Assembly: GCA_012719395.1 (NCBI GenBank) | Contig: JAAYAL010000033.1 | Location: forward strand, 1 to 58,600 | Reading direction: 5' to 3' | From: Gaiellales bacterium | GTDB lineage: Bacteria > Actinomycetota > Thermoleophilia > RBG-16-64-13 | DNA: 58,600 nt | Shown here: positions 48,065 to 57,057 of the stretch, in pieces | Numbering within the stretch: the first letter of the stretch is position 1 | Layout: every line of letters starts with the position of its first letter | Notes under the pieces: generated by a model | Database searches by the model: none | What the model was told of the DNA's origin: nothing | The model's input: the letters and a program-made list of their open reading frames with translations, nothing else | Program-made: the position numbers and the translations under genes

Positions 48065-49327
48065 CTAACCCGTAACGGGGAGCGACGTGGTGATCCCCCC
48101 CGTTGGTATTGCCGCCCGGCCCAGCGCGCTCAACGCTTCCCCCGGATCGTCATCACGCCTGAGAAACAGCACATTGACGCCCGACCGCTGCAAGGAGAGG
48201 AGAAAAGCCCTCTCATTGACGCCGGGAGGCTCCCCCCGGAAGGAAGAGGGGGACACGTGAACCAGCAGGACAGGCACTCGGCGCTCAGCCAGACGAAGCA
48301 GCGGGAGTTGCAGCGACCGATCCCAGGTGGAGGACACGACCATGAGGCAGGTGTTGCGGGAGATCCGGGTCAGCGAGCGGCTGATGACATCTCCCAGAGG
48401 GCCCGGTGCAGTGGGAGAAGCCTGGGCCAGCAGTTCCCGCAGGTGGTGCCGACCGGCAGGCGTGCTCTCCAGCGTCACCGGCGTCTCGTCCTTGCCGTGT
48501 AGAACCAGATCCAGGGGGACCCCACGCTCCAAGAGGGTATCGGCCAGCGTACCGGCGGCCACGATAGATTTCTCGAAAGTATCGAGGGGCCTCTCGCCCA
48601 CCACCGCCTGCGCCCATCCATCGACCAGAACAACATTCTCCGCCCGCGGGGCTTCCTCCGTCTCGCGCAGCATGAGGACGCCTGTCTTGGCCGTGCTCTT
48701 CCAATGCACTCGGCTGAGCGGCTCACCCGGCTGGTGAGGCCGGATGCCGCGGAATTCTCCCGCCCCCTTCACGCTGGTCCCCGGCTTCAATCCGATCCCC
48801 AACACCCGGCCGGCCAGCAGCTCGAAGTCCTCGATCCTGCTCAACCGCGGCAACACGAGCAGCGTGGTGCTCCCATCCTGCGGGCTGCGACGCTCGGCCA
48901 GACCCAACGGATCGCCGGCCGCCACCTCTCCGCACGGCAACTCGTAACTGCCGCGCCACAAAGCACCCGAGCGGGTGGTTCCCCGTTTGGCCCGGCCGGG
49001 GAGCAGAACGGCCGCTGCGCACTCCGCGACCCCTCCACCAGCGGCCGAGAGGTCCAGCCGCGCACGGCAACCGAGCGCGGGGAACCAGGACCGGTTCTCC
49101 ACCTGCAGCCTAGCCTCCACGCGGTCACCGGAGACCACCGTCTCCGGGTCCAACGCCACCCCCAGGTGCAGCGAGCGCGAAGCCACTCCCGTCCACAGCC
49201 AGGAGACGACCACCAGCAAGGTCAGGGCATAGGCGACCAGATACAGTTCCACAGTGCCGAACAGGCGCCCGTTCACGTAGAAGGCGGCTGCCAGCAAGAG
49301 TACTCCCAGTCCCCTGACGGTGGGCAT
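48065..49327 (-). CDS. DUF58 (vWA-like) membrane protein
   Basis: A 420-residue protein with two N-terminal helices and the DUF58 signature FRGIRPHQPGEPLSRVHWKS, followed by a von Willebrand A-like domain (VLVDGWAQ). DUF58 proteins act with MoxR ATPases as client or adaptor. It lies between moxR and the transglutaminase in one operon. Confidence 0.93.
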   Translation of the reverse strand: MPTVRGLGVLLLAAAFYVNGRLFGTVELYLVAYALTLLVVVSWLWTGVASRSLHLGVALDPETVVSGDRVEARLQVENRSWFPALGCRARLDLSAAGGGVAECAAAVLLPGRAKRGTTRSGALWRGSYELPCGEVAAGDPLGLAERRSPQDGSTTLLVLPRLSRIEDFELLAGRVLGIGLKPGTSVKGAGEFRGIRPHQPGEPLSRVHWKSTAKTGVLMLRETEEAPRAENVVLVDGWAQAVVGERPLDTFEKSIVAAGTLADTLLERGVPLDLVLHGKDETPVTLESTPAGRHHLRELLAQASPTAPGPLGDVISRSLTRISRNTCLMVVSSTWDRSLQLPLLRLAERRVPVLLVHVSPSSFRGEPPGVNERAFLLSLQRSGVNVLFLRRDDDPGEALSALGRAAIPTGGITTSLPVTG

Positions 49328-49349
49328 TGACCCCTCCCCGGTGAAACGC

Positions 49350-50330
49350 TCAGAGGGTAGGCACCGGCACCGCCCTCAGGATGGCAGAGACAATATCCGT
49401 GGCCGACCTCCCATGCATGCGCGCCTCGGGCGAGAGAATGAGTCGGTGGGCCAACACACTCACGGCCAGGTGCTTGACATCCTGGGGAATCACGTATTCG
49501 CGCCCACGTATGAGCGCCAAGGCGCGAGCGGCCGCGGCCAGGGCCAACCCCGCCCGAGGGCTGGCCCCCAGATAGAGGTCCGTATGGGAACGCGTGGCGC
49601 CTACAACCCGCAGCAGGTACTCGCCGACCGCACCCACCATACGGACGGAGGCTGCGCAGTCCATCATGTCCAGCAACTGCTGGACGCCGACCACCACCGG
49701 CACCTTCTCCACCAGGTCCTCCGCACCGCTCTGGGCCAGCAGGCGCAGTTCCTCCTCCGGCGCCGGATACCCCAGACCCAGCCGCATCATGAAACGGTCC
49801 AACTGCGCTTCCGGCAGTTCGTAGGTGCCCTCGTATTCAATGGGGTTCTGGGTGGCGACCACCATGAACGGCCTCTCCAGGGGGTAGGTGACGTTCTCGA
49901 CGGTCACCTGCCGTTCCTGCATGCATTCCAGCAAGCTGGATTGCGTCTTAGGTGAGGCGCGGTTTATCTCATCCGCCAGAACCACATTGGCGAAGATGGG
50001 GCCGGGGCGGAAATCGAACTCACCGGTGCGCTGATTGAAGACGTTCACACCGGTGATATCGCTGGGAAGGAGGTCCGGGGTGAACTGGATGCGGGAGAAG
50101 CGGCAGTCGATGCAGCGAGCAAGGGATTTGGCAACCAGGGTCTTGCCCACCCCGGGGAAATCCTCGATCATCAGATGCCCGCCGGCCAGCAGCGTGACAA
50201 TGCAGAGCTCCACTGCCTCGCTCTTCCCCAGGAAGGCGGCGGAGACGCCGGCGTGAATCTCAGCCGCCAGCCGAGCCGCCGGCCCAAGGCCCATCTTGCT
50301 GCCAGGGAGCCTCGAAAGCGCCTGTGTCAC
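49350..50330 (-). CDS. moxR: MoxR-family AAA+ ATPase
   Basis: A 326-residue AAA+ chaperone. Walker A lies in EDFPGVGKTLVAKSLA, Walker B in VVLADEINRASPKTQSSLLECM, and sensor 1 in VVATQNPIEYEGTYELPEAQLDRFMMR. MoxR proteins remodel vWA partners, here the adjoining DUF58 protein. It is the first gene of the unit and divergent from the ileS leader. Confidence 0.95.
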   Translation of the reverse strand: MTQALSRLPGSKMGLGPAARLAAEIHAGVSAAFLGKSEAVELCIVTLLAGGHLMIEDFPGVGKTLVAKSLARCIDCRFSRIQFTPDLLPSDITGVNVFNQRTGEFDFRPGPIFANVVLADEINRASPKTQSSLLECMQERQVTVENVTYPLERPFMVVATQNPIEYEGTYELPEAQLDRFMMRLGLGYPAPEEELRLLAQSGAEDLVEKVPVVVGVQQLLDMMDCAASVRMVGAVGEYLLRVVGATRSHTDLYLGASPRAGLALAAAARALALIRGREYVIPQDVKHLAVSVLAHRLILSPEARMHGRSATDIVSAILRAVPVPTL

Positions 50331-50400
50331 CTAGCCATCACCTCCCTGCTAAGCTTCCCACTTGCAGCGGCCTTCACGCCCGTTGCGCACCTCCACGAAC

Positions 50401-50429
50401 TTGAAGTTTTGCACCGCAGGCCCTATCCT
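50401..50429 (+). promoter_or_regulatory. Predicted ileS promoter
   Basis: TTGAAG (50401-50406) and TATCCT (50424-50429) are spaced by 17 bp, each 4 of 6 to consensus. The predicted start near 50436 lies about 10-20 nt before the first recognisable T-box element. Confidence 0.4.
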
Positions 50430-50435
50430 CGCTGT

Positions 50436-50690
50436 CCAACGGCTATGACGGGAACGAGTAGATCTTGCTCATCCGCTTAGCGAGCCGGGGACGGTGTGAG
50501 CCCGGCCGGAACGGAGATCGAAAATCATCCCCGAGCCGCCAGCCGAAAGGCGGCTGACTGGGACGGTCGCGGCGGAGTTCTTCCTGCTAATCAGGGTACG
50601 TCCGCTGAGTCTACCTGAGGTGGACCCCCTCGACCAGCCTGATCTCGCCGAGTAGACCTGGCCGGGTCCTTCCCGTGACAGAAGGAGGGC
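50436..50690 (+). promoter_or_regulatory. T-box riboswitch of ileS (Ile specifier AUC)
   Basis: Stem I elements typical of actinobacterial ileS leaders are present: ACGAGTAG (50454-50461) as the 5' side of the specifier loop, and AUC (50517-50519) followed by GAA on the 3' side. This reads Ile. Between them lies AGCGAGCCGGGG...GGTGTGAGCCCGG. A small hairpin AGCCGAAAGGCGGCT follows. The T-box bulge is less clear: TGGGAC at 50559 or GGTGGACC near 50620 are the candidates. GAAGGAGG at 50681-50688 can pair with the upstream CCTTC. That suggests control of translation, as known for actinobacterial T-boxes. Confidence 0.7.
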
Positions 50691-50840
50691 GTGAACCGCA
50701 CGCGGCGCGCCCGGCGCAGCCGGCTCCCTCAGCCGTGCTGTCTCCTGGGCCATCCGCGTCTGTCCCGTCCCGACATGCACCTATGCGCAGACAGGGCGTG
50801 GATCGGCAACTTCGCCGGACCATCAGGCCTAGGAGGATGA
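50691..50840 (+). CDS. Possible 49-residue leader ORF coupled to ileS
   Basis: A GTG right after GAAGGAGGGC opens a 49-codon Arg-rich frame (start VNRTRRARRSRL, end PSGLGG). It stops at a TGA overlapping the in-frame ileS ATG at 50837. The spacing of the ribosome site is short (about 2 nt). The last codons GGA GGA TGA contain the AGGAGG that serves ileS. It may couple T-box control to ileS or may be fortuitous. Confidence 0.3.
   Translation: MNRTRRARRSRLPQPCCLLGHPRLSRPDMHLCADRAWIGNFAGPSGLGG
50742..50835 (+). promoter_or_regulatory. Possible sequestering stem over the ileS ribosome site
   Basis: CTCCTGGGCC (50742-50751) can pair over 10 bases, with one G-U, with GGCCTAGGAG (50826-50835), which covers the ileS Shine-Dalgarno. 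It would hide the site unless a ribosome or the T-box opens it. Confidence 0.4.
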
Positions 50841-50845
50841 GACCG

Positions 50846-53800
50846 TTGACCGAACGAGCCGCCAACCAGCCCCACCGTCCCGATACAGACGGCAAACGCA
50901 CAGACGGCAAACGTCTCTATCGCGCCGTGGATCCAGGGCAATCCCTGCCCGCCCTGGAAGAGGGGATTCTCCAGTGGTGGAAGAAGAACCGCATCTTCGA
51001 GAAAAGCCTGGAGTGGCGCAGAGACGCCCCGGAGTGGGTGTTCTACGAAGGCCCGCCCACGGCAAACGGCCGCCCCGGCGCCCACCACGTGCTGGCGCGG
51101 GTCTTCAAGGATATCTACCCGCGCTTCCGCACCATGCGCGGCAACTACGTCTTCCGCAAAGCCGGCTGGGATTGCCATGGGCTGCCGGTGGAGCTGGAGG
51201 TGGAACGGCAACTGGGAATCTCGCGCAAGGAGGAGATCGAAGCCTACGGCGTGGCCGCCTTCAACGAGTTGTGCAAGTCCTCGGTCAGCCGTTACGTGGA
51301 CGAGTGGCAACGCATGACCGAGCGGATCGGGTTCTGGATTGATCTGGACCAAGCGTACTGGACCATGGCCGACAGCTACATCGAATCCGTCTGGTCGATC
51401 CTGTCGGAGTTGTCGAAGAAGGGGCTGCTGTTCCAGGACTACAAGGTGGTGCCCTACTGCCCACGCTGCGGCACCGCTCTCTCCAGCCACGAACTGGCCA
51501 TGGGCTATCAGGACGTGATCGATCCTTCGGTGTTCGTGCGCTTCCCGCTGCTGGGCGCCACCGGAGAGGCCGAGCGGATCGACGGCCGGCCCGTCAGCCT
51601 CCTGGTCTGGACCACCACCCCCTGGACCCTCATCTCCAACGTAGCCGCCGCTGTGGGCCCCAAGATCCCGTACGCCCGCGTTCGTCTGGGCGAAGAGTAC
51701 CTGGTCGTGGCCGCGGACCTGGTCGACGACGTCCTAGGGCCGGAGGCAACCATCGAAGAGCAGTTTCCGGGCTCGGACCTCCTGGACCGCAACTACCGCC
51801 CACCCTACAGCTTCGTGGAGCCGGACAAGCGCGCCTGGTTTGTGATCAGCGGCGACTTCGTGAGCACGGACGAGGGAACAGGCATCGTGCACATCGCCCC
51901 CGCCTTCGGTGCCGAGGATATGGAGGTGGGCCGAGCCAACAACCTGCCCCTGGTCATGCCCGTGGACGAAGAGTGCAGGTTCACCGATGACGTCACCCCA
52001 TACAGAGGCACGTTCGTCAAAGACGCCGATGAGCGCATCATGCGCGATTTGGACGAGGCGGGCATCCTCTTCCGTCGCCTCCCCTATGAGCACAGCTACC
52101 CCTTCTGCTGGCGTTGCCACACGCCGCTGATCTACTACGCCAAGTCCTCCTGGTACATCCAGACCACGGCGCGCCGTAACGAGTTGCTGAACGCCAATGA
52201 GGAAGTCAACTGGCACCCGGAGCACCTGAAGCACGGCCGGTTCGGCAAGTGGCTGGAGAACAACATAGACTGGTCGCTCTCCCGCGAGCGTTACTGGGGC
52301 ACCCCACTCCCCGTGTGGCGCTGCTCCAACGGCCACGACCGCTGCGTGGGCTCCCGCGCAGAGCTGGCCGAGTTGGCAGGCCGTGATCTTTCGGACCTGG
52401 AGCTGCACCGCCCCTATGTGGACGAGGTCACCTTTGCCTGCCCCGAGTGCGGGGCAGAGGCGCGCCGCGTGACCGAAGTCATCGACGCCTGGTTCGATTC
52501 GGGCTCCATGCCCTTCGCCCAATGGCATTACCCCTTCGAGAACCAGGAGACCTGGAAGCAGCGCTTCCCGGCCGACTACATCTGTGAAGCCATCGACCAA
52601 ACACGTGGCTGGTTCTATAGCCTGCTGGCTATCAGCGCCCTCATGACGGACGGCCACACCTGCTACAAGAATGTGGTCTGCCTGGGCCACATCCTCGACG
52701 GCGAAGGCCGCAAGATGTCCAAGCACGTAGGCAACGTGGTCGATCCTTGGTCCGTGCTCAATAAGCAAGGAGCGGACGCTCTGCGCTGGTACCTGTTCGC
52801 TGCCAGCTCGCCCTGGTTCGCGCGCCGTTTCAGCCCGGAGCACATCGACGAAGTCATCCGCAAGTTCATCCTCACCCTGTGGAACACGTATAGCTTCTAC
52901 ACTCTCTACGCCAACATCGACGGCTTCGACCCCCGAGCCCACGATCTCCCCGTCGAGAGACGCACACTCATGGATCGCTGGATCCTCAGCGAGCTGCACC
53001 TGCTGGCCAAGAAGGTCACCGACGGCTTGGAGCAGTACGACTCCTTCGGGCCCAGCCGTGCACTCAGCGACTTCGTGGACGAGCTCTCCAACTGGTACGT
53101 TCGACGTTCTCGCCGCCGTTTCTGGAAGAGCGAGGAAGACACCGACAAGGTGGCCGCGTACCTCACGCTGTACGAATGCCTGGTCACCCTGGCCAAGCTG
53201 CTGGCACCCTACATGCCGTTCATGACCGAGGAGATCTATCGCAACCTGGTAGGCGAGCGTTACGAGGACCAGCCGGAATCGGTGCACCTGTGCGATTGGC
53301 CTGTCGCCAACGAGGCGTTCATGGACGAGGACCTCTCCTTCCGCATGGCCGCCGCGCAGAGAGTGGTGAACATGGGCCGAGCGGCGCGTATGGCATCGCA
53401 ACTCAAGGTCCGCCAGCCACTGGAGGTGGTGATGGTAGCCACTGACGCCAAACGACGCGTGGCGTTGGAGAGCTTGGCCGACGTGGTCATGGATGAACTG
53501 AACGTCAAGCGCATGGAGTTCGTGGATTCACCCGCGGAACTCGTCACCTACTCCGTCAAACCCAACTACCGCACCCTGGGGCCTCGTTTTGGCAAGTCCA
53601 TGCCACACGTGACCGCTGCCGTCGCGGACATCCCGGCTCTGGAGGCAGTCAAGCGGCTGGAGGCGGACCTGCCCCTGACAGTCACCATCGACGGTACCCT
53701 ACATGACTTGTCTCGGGAGGATCTGGTGGTGGAGACCCAGCAGAAGCAGGACTTCGCCGTGGAGAAGGAGGGCGACTTGGTCGTGGGTCTGTCCACCCGT

Positions 53801-54106
53801 CTGACCCCAGCGCTGGAGGTGGAAGGTCTGGCCCGGGAGTTGGTGCACCACGTGCAGAACACCCGTAAGGCGGCCGGGTTCCAAATCGAGGACCGGATCC
53901 AGCTGTGGGTGGAAGGTCCCGAGCAGATCTCGTCCGTGTTGGAAGCGCACAGCGAGTACGTCATGAGGGAGACACTGGCTGTTGAACTGGTCGGCCCCGG
54001 AAGCGCCGACCGCAACGATGGTCCAGTCGCGTCTCCTTCCACCCACCGCGAAGACCTGAAGGTCAACGGGCTACCGGTGAGCCTAGTGTTGCAGCGCGTG
54101 GCCTAG
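50846..54106 (+). CDS. ileS: Isoleucyl-tRNA synthetase
   Basis: A 1086-residue class I synthetase that charges tRNA-Ile. The HIGH-type motif is GRPGAHH near 75-80, the KMSKS-type motif is KMSKH near 621-625, and the editing domain lies between (CP1, with LLVWTTTPWTL). Length and the KMSKH variant fit the eukaryote-like IleRS type 2, common in Actinobacteria. I chose TTG 50846, 9 nt after AGGAGG; ATG 50837 has no spacing to that site. An in-frame GTG at 50675 would add 57 residues unlike the family. A T-box precedes it. Confidence 0.95.
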   Translation: MTERAANQPHRPDTDGKRTDGKRLYRAVDPGQSLPALEEGILQWWKKNRIFEKSLEWRRDAPEWVFYEGPPTANGRPGAHHVLARVFKDIYPRFRTMRGNYVFRKAGWDCHGLPVELEVERQLGISRKEEIEAYGVAAFNELCKSSVSRYVDEWQRMTERIGFWIDLDQAYWTMADSYIESVWSILSELSKKGLLFQDYKVVPYCPRCGTALSSHELAMGYQDVIDPSVFVRFPLLGATGEAERIDGRPVSLLVWTTTPWTLISNVAAAVGPKIPYARVRLGEEYLVVAADLVDDVLGPEATIEEQFPGSDLLDRNYRPPYSFVEPDKRAWFVISGDFVSTDEGTGIVHIAPAFGAEDMEVGRANNLPLVMPVDEECRFTDDVTPYRGTFVKDADERIMRDLDEAGILFRRLPYEHSYPFCWRCHTPLIYYAKSSWYIQTTARRNELLNANEEVNWHPEHLKHGRFGKWLENNIDWSLSRERYWGTPLPVWRCSNGHDRCVGSRAELAELAGRDLSDLELHRPYVDEVTFACPECGAEARRVTEVIDAWFDSGSMPFAQWHYPFENQETWKQRFPADYICEAIDQTRGWFYSLLAISALMTDGHTCYKNVVCLGHILDGEGRKMSKHVGNVVDPWSVLNKQGADALRWYLFAASSPWFARRFSPEHIDEVIRKFILTLWNTYSFYTLYANIDGFDPRAHDLPVERRTLMDRWILSELHLLAKKVTDGLEQYDSFGPSRALSDFVDELSNWYVRRSRRRFWKSEEDTDKVAAYLTLYECLVTLAKLLAPYMPFMTEEIYRNLVGERYEDQPESVHLCDWPVANEAFMDEDLSFRMAAAQRVVNMGRAARMASQLKVRQPLEVVMVATDAKRRVALESLADVVMDELNVKRMEFVDSPAELVTYSVKPNYRTLGPRFGKSMPHVTAAVADIPALEAVKRLEADLPLTVTIDGTLHDLSREDLVVETQQKQDFAVEKEGDLVVGLSTRLTPALEVEGLARELVHHVQNTRKAAGFQIEDRIQLWVEGPEQISSVLEAHSEYVMRETLAVELVGPGSADRNDGPVASPSTHREDLKVNGLPVSLVLQRVA

Positions 54107-54142
54107 CGGATCTCCCATTTGTCGGCAGCGGCCGACTGAAGA

Positions 54143-54186
54143 CCGGGGGGCGCCTCTTCCGCAAAGCGGGAAGAGGCGCCCCCCGG
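54143..54186. terminator. 18-bp perfect GC hairpin between convergent ileS and TPR genes
   Basis: Arms 54143-54160 and 54169-54186 are exact reverse complements with an 8-nt loop. It lies 36 nt after the ileS stop and 56 nt after the stop of the opposing lipoprotein gene. No T-tract. A shorter hairpin (GTCGGC...GCCGAC-like) lies just before it at 54121-54136. Confidence 0.6.
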
Positions 54187-54242
54187 CCGGATGCATGAGC
54201 CCGGAGCAGGTTGCTCCGCCGGCCGCCCGCGGGACTGTGCGC

Positions 54243-54878
54243 CTACTCCGCGGAAGCCGTCAACTGGTCCCTGTATGACTCGAGCCATTCCTTATCATCG
54301 TCCGCGACCGCCCCTATGCCCTCTTCAAGCAGAGCCACCGCATCATCCGGCCGTTCCTGGCGCACGTACTCGGTCGCCAGATTGATGTAGGCCACGGCCA
54401 ACGAAGGGTCAGTTTCTATGGCCTGCTGGTATTGGGAGACCGCCAAGTCCGCCTTGCCCCAGCCACGAAGCACGTTCGCGTAGTTGTTCCTCACGAAAGC
54501 GTCATCCTGAATGCTCAGCATCTTCTCGTACGTTTGGGCCGCTTCCTCGTACCGACCCAGGTTGTAATACGCCTTGGCCAGTTCCTGCAGCGCAGGCAGA
54601 TCGTCAGGCGTTTCTTCCAGCGCCTGCTGCAGCCCCGGGATAGCCGCTTCGTACTCGGCAGCACCCTTCCCCCCATCAACGACCGTAGTGGTGGCATCAG
54701 CTCCCACGGCCGTTGCCGGGGTCGTTGCCGGGGTCACGGCAGTGGTCTCGGCGGCCGAGGACGCGCTCGTGCCGGTGGTAGAGGATTCCCCGCCCCCGCA
54801 ACCCGCCAGTAGGACCAGCCCACAGGCGATAACAACCAGGGCGATAGTGGCACGTCTCCGACCGATCCTTGAGCTCAC
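54243..54878 (-). CDS. TPR-repeat lipoprotein
   Basis: A 211-residue lipoprotein. The signal peptide (RRRATIALVVIACGLVLLAGC) ends in a lipobox LLAGC. A Thr/Ala/Ser-rich linker follows, then about four tetratricopeptide repeats (ALQELAKAYYNLGRYEEAAQTYEKM, AVAYINLATEYVRQERPDDAVALL). The GTG at 54878, 9 nt after GGAGGG, is preferred over an ATG 10 codons earlier. TPR lipoproteins serve as scaffolds on the outer face of the membrane; the partner is unknown. It is the last gene of the mtaB operon. Confidence 0.85.
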   Translation of the reverse strand: MSSRIGRRRATIALVVIACGLVLLAGCGGGESSTTGTSASSAAETTAVTPATTPATAVGADATTTVVDGGKGAAEYEAAIPGLQQALEETPDDLPALQELAKAYYNLGRYEEAAQTYEKMLSIQDDAFVRNNYANVLRGWGKADLAVSQYQQAIETDPSLAVAYINLATEYVRQERPDDAVALLEEGIGAVADDDKEWLESYRDQLTASAE

Positions 54879-54897
54879 TTCACATCCCTCCGTAGAT

Positions 54898-55770
54898 CTA
54901 AGGCACATACAGGGTCAGGGCCGCCGGTTCGAGGCTTACCCGGGCAGGCAGAGTGCCGGCAAGCTCGCCGTCCACCTGGTACCAGACCGGCCCGCAGCCG
55001 CCGTAGAGACCGAACTCCACTTGCTGAGCGCGCGCTTCCGTGGCGGACACATGCAGGCCGCCCCAGCCGACGAGCGCGCCGAACCAGAACGAGACCAGCC
55101 CAACCAGGCTGCGATCGCGGAACGCCACCACGTCCAACCGACCGTCATCCGGCTGAGCCTTACGGGCGACACCAAACCGCCCGCCGTAGTAGCGGGTGTT
55201 GGCCGCAACGGCAAAGTTGGCGAGGAAGCGCCTGTCTCCCGCTTTCATCACGAAATCCGGCCCGCCCTGCCGGACCTCCTTGCGTAAAGCCGTCCAGACA
55301 AACGCCGCCTCGTTGTACCGACGTTTGGAGGCCGGGTTGAGGTTCTTCACGGTCAGCGCGTCGAAGCCCACGCCCACCATCAGCGTGAAACGCCGCCCGT
55401 TCACTATCCCCACATCGATATCCCGGGTGCGGCCTGCTGCAATCACCGCGCACGCCTTCTCCACCGTATGAGGCAGCCCCAACTCGAGCGAGAGCACGTT
55501 GACCGAGCCGGAGGGGATGATCCCCACCGGAACCCTGGCTCCTTTCAGACCGTTCACCACCTCGTTGACCGTGCCGTCTCCGCCGACCACCACGAGCGCC
55601 TCATTGACCAGCGCCATGCGCGTGGCGGCATGGGCGGCCGTCATGGGACCCGTGCTCCAGAAGGCGTCAACCACGAACCCCAGCCGACGGAGCTCCTCCG
55701 CCGCCCGCTCCCCCCTGCCGCGTGCCCTACCGCCACCCGCCGCAGGATTGCATATCAGCCCGACGCGCAC
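54898..55770 (-). CDS. Diacylglycerol/lipid kinase family protein
   Basis: About 290 residues of the DagK/YegS/LCB5 lipid kinase family. The N-terminal nucleotide motif is VGLICNPAAGGGRA and the catalytic GGDGTVNEVVNGL lies near residue 65. GIIPSGSVNVLSLELGLP and a C-terminal beta-sandwich (YYGGRFGVARKAQPDDGRLDVV) follow. It phosphorylates diacylglycerol or a related lipid at the membrane. I chose the GTG at 55770, 4 nt past the PHP gene stop; an ATG at 55794 overlapping that gene is the alternative. Confidence 0.88.
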   Translation of the reverse strand: MRVGLICNPAAGGGRARGRGERAAEELRRLGFVVDAFWSTGPMTAAHAATRMALVNEALVVVGGDGTVNEVVNGLKGARVPVGIIPSGSVNVLSLELGLPHTVEKACAVIAAGRTRDIDVGIVNGRRFTLMVGVGFDALTVKNLNPASKRRYNEAAFVWTALRKEVRQGGPDFVMKAGDRRFLANFAVAANTRYYGGRFGVARKAQPDDGRLDVVAFRDRSLVGLVSFWFGALVGWGGLHVSATEARAQQVEFGLYGGCGPVWYQVDGELAGTLPARVSLEPAALTLYVP

Positions 55771-55774
55771 GGCG

Positions 55775-56611
55775 CTACCGCTGGAGACCCACATAGCTGA
55801 TATCCGCCCTGCCCAAACCGGCGCGCGGCCGCAGGACGGCACGAGACGTGTACCCGGCACTCAAGGCCAGTCCGCCCGCAAGGGCAAAGTCCCTGCCCAC
55901 TTCAGACGGATGATGTGCATCCGAACCGAAGGTGATTCCCAGGCCCGCCTCTCGCGCCTTGATCAGCACCTCCAGCTGCGGGTAGATCTCCCCCACCGGC
56001 CTGCGCAGTCCCGCAGTGTTGATCTCCACCAAGACCTGCGACCGGCTCAGCCGCTGCATGAGCCGGTCCACATCCAAGGAAAGATCGCCTGCCGGACGAT
56101 GGCCGAACTTCTTCACCAGATCAAGGTGGCCGATGATGGTGAAGAGCCCCGTCTCTGCTGCATCTCCCACCGTCTCGTAGTAGGCCCGGTAGATGTCGTC
56201 GATGTCACGTCCCTCGAATCCGGCAAGGTTGGCCGGGTTGTCGAAACCCCAACCGTCCAGGTAGTGGACGGAGCCAATGACGTAATCGAAGGGCTGCGAG
56301 TTGAGCAGGGCTGCGATGTCGGCCTGGCGTCCCGGGAAGTAGTCCGCCTCAATGCCCAGCAGCACGTAGCCGGGGGCCAAGGTCTTCAGTGCTGTGACCT
56401 CCGCCACGTAGTCGCTGAGATCTTCGGGCTCCATGGCCAGGTGGGGATCCGGGTGCGGCAGCAGGGGGAGGTGGTCGGAGATCCCCACCGCTTCCAAGCC
56501 CGCTTCCTGTGCCGCCCGCACGATGTCGTCAGCCGTGCCCGTGGCGTGCCTGCAGCGGGCCACGTGCGTGTGGTAGTCCGTGTACCCAGCGGCTGCGAGC
56601 CCAGCGGCCAT
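55775..56611 (-). CDS. PHP-domain phosphoesterase, histidinol-phosphatase-like
   Basis: A 278-residue PHP-fold metal enzyme. Motifs are DYHTHVARCRHATG, GISDHLPLLPH, GIEADYFPG, SVHYLDGWG, IGHLDLVKKFG and FGSDAHHPSEVG, which together supply the trinuclear metal ligands. This set matches HisK/HisJ-type histidinol phosphatases, but members also hydrolyse other phosphates. The start overlaps the dtd stop (ATGA). Confidence 0.88.
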   Translation of the reverse strand: MAAGLAAAGYTDYHTHVARCRHATGTADDIVRAAQEAGLEAVGISDHLPLLPHPDPHLAMEPEDLSDYVAEVTALKTLAPGYVLLGIEADYFPGRQADIAALLNSQPFDYVIGSVHYLDGWGFDNPANLAGFEGRDIDDIYRAYYETVGDAAETGLFTIIGHLDLVKKFGHRPAGDLSLDVDRLMQRLSRSQVLVEINTAGLRRPVGEIYPQLEVLIKAREAGLGITFGSDAHHPSEVGRDFALAGGLALSAGYTSRAVLRPRAGLGRADISYVGLQR

Positions 56612-57057
56612 CAGAGATCCTCGCTGTCCAGGCAGATGGTGAACGGTCCGTCGTTGAGGAGGTGGACCTTCATGTGCGCCGCGAAACGGCCGCTCGCGGT
56701 GCCGACACCTCGCTGCTCCAGTGCCCGTCGAAACACCTCCACCAACTCCGCCGCCCGGACCGGCTCCCCGGCGGAAGAGAAAGAGGGTCGCCTGCCTTTG
56801 CGGCAGTCGGCAAAAAGAGTGAACTGGCTCACCACCAGAGCCTCCCCGCTCACGTCGAGGAGCGAGAGATTGGTCTTGCCCTCTGCATCATCGAACATCC
56901 TCAGCCCGACCGTCTTGTCCGCCAATCGTTCGGCCACCGCCACCCCGTCCTCTCTGCCCACGCCCACAAAGATGACGAGGCCGTGACCGATAGCTCCAAC
57001 TTCCTCGCCGTCAACCTCCACCCGGGCGTGCGTCACGCGCTGCATCACCAACTTCAC
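56611..57057 (-). CDS. dtd: D-aminoacyl-tRNA deacylase
   Basis: A 148-residue DTD that removes D-amino acids and glycine from mischarged tRNA. The catalytic SQFTL motif (VVSQFTLFADCRKGRRPSF) and the second NDGPFT motif are both present. The start is a GTG overlapping the mtaB stop (GTGA). It links to mtaB through tRNA quality control. Confidence 0.96.
   Translation of the reverse strand: MKLVMQRVTHARVEVDGEEVGAIGHGLVIFVGVGREDGVAVAERLADKTVGLRMFDDAEGKTNLSLLDVSGEALVVSQFTLFADCRKGRRPSFSSAGEPVRAAELVEVFRRALEQRGVGTASGRFAAHMKVHLLNDGPFTICLDSEDL

Noticed and set aside
51734-53401. 555-codon open frame on the minus strand
   Set aside because: Antisense to ileS with low-complexity content and no ribosome site. 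Similar mirrors occur opposite ftsH (24158-25615), the HerA-like gene (5277-6680) and subunit A of the ATPase (42402-43604).
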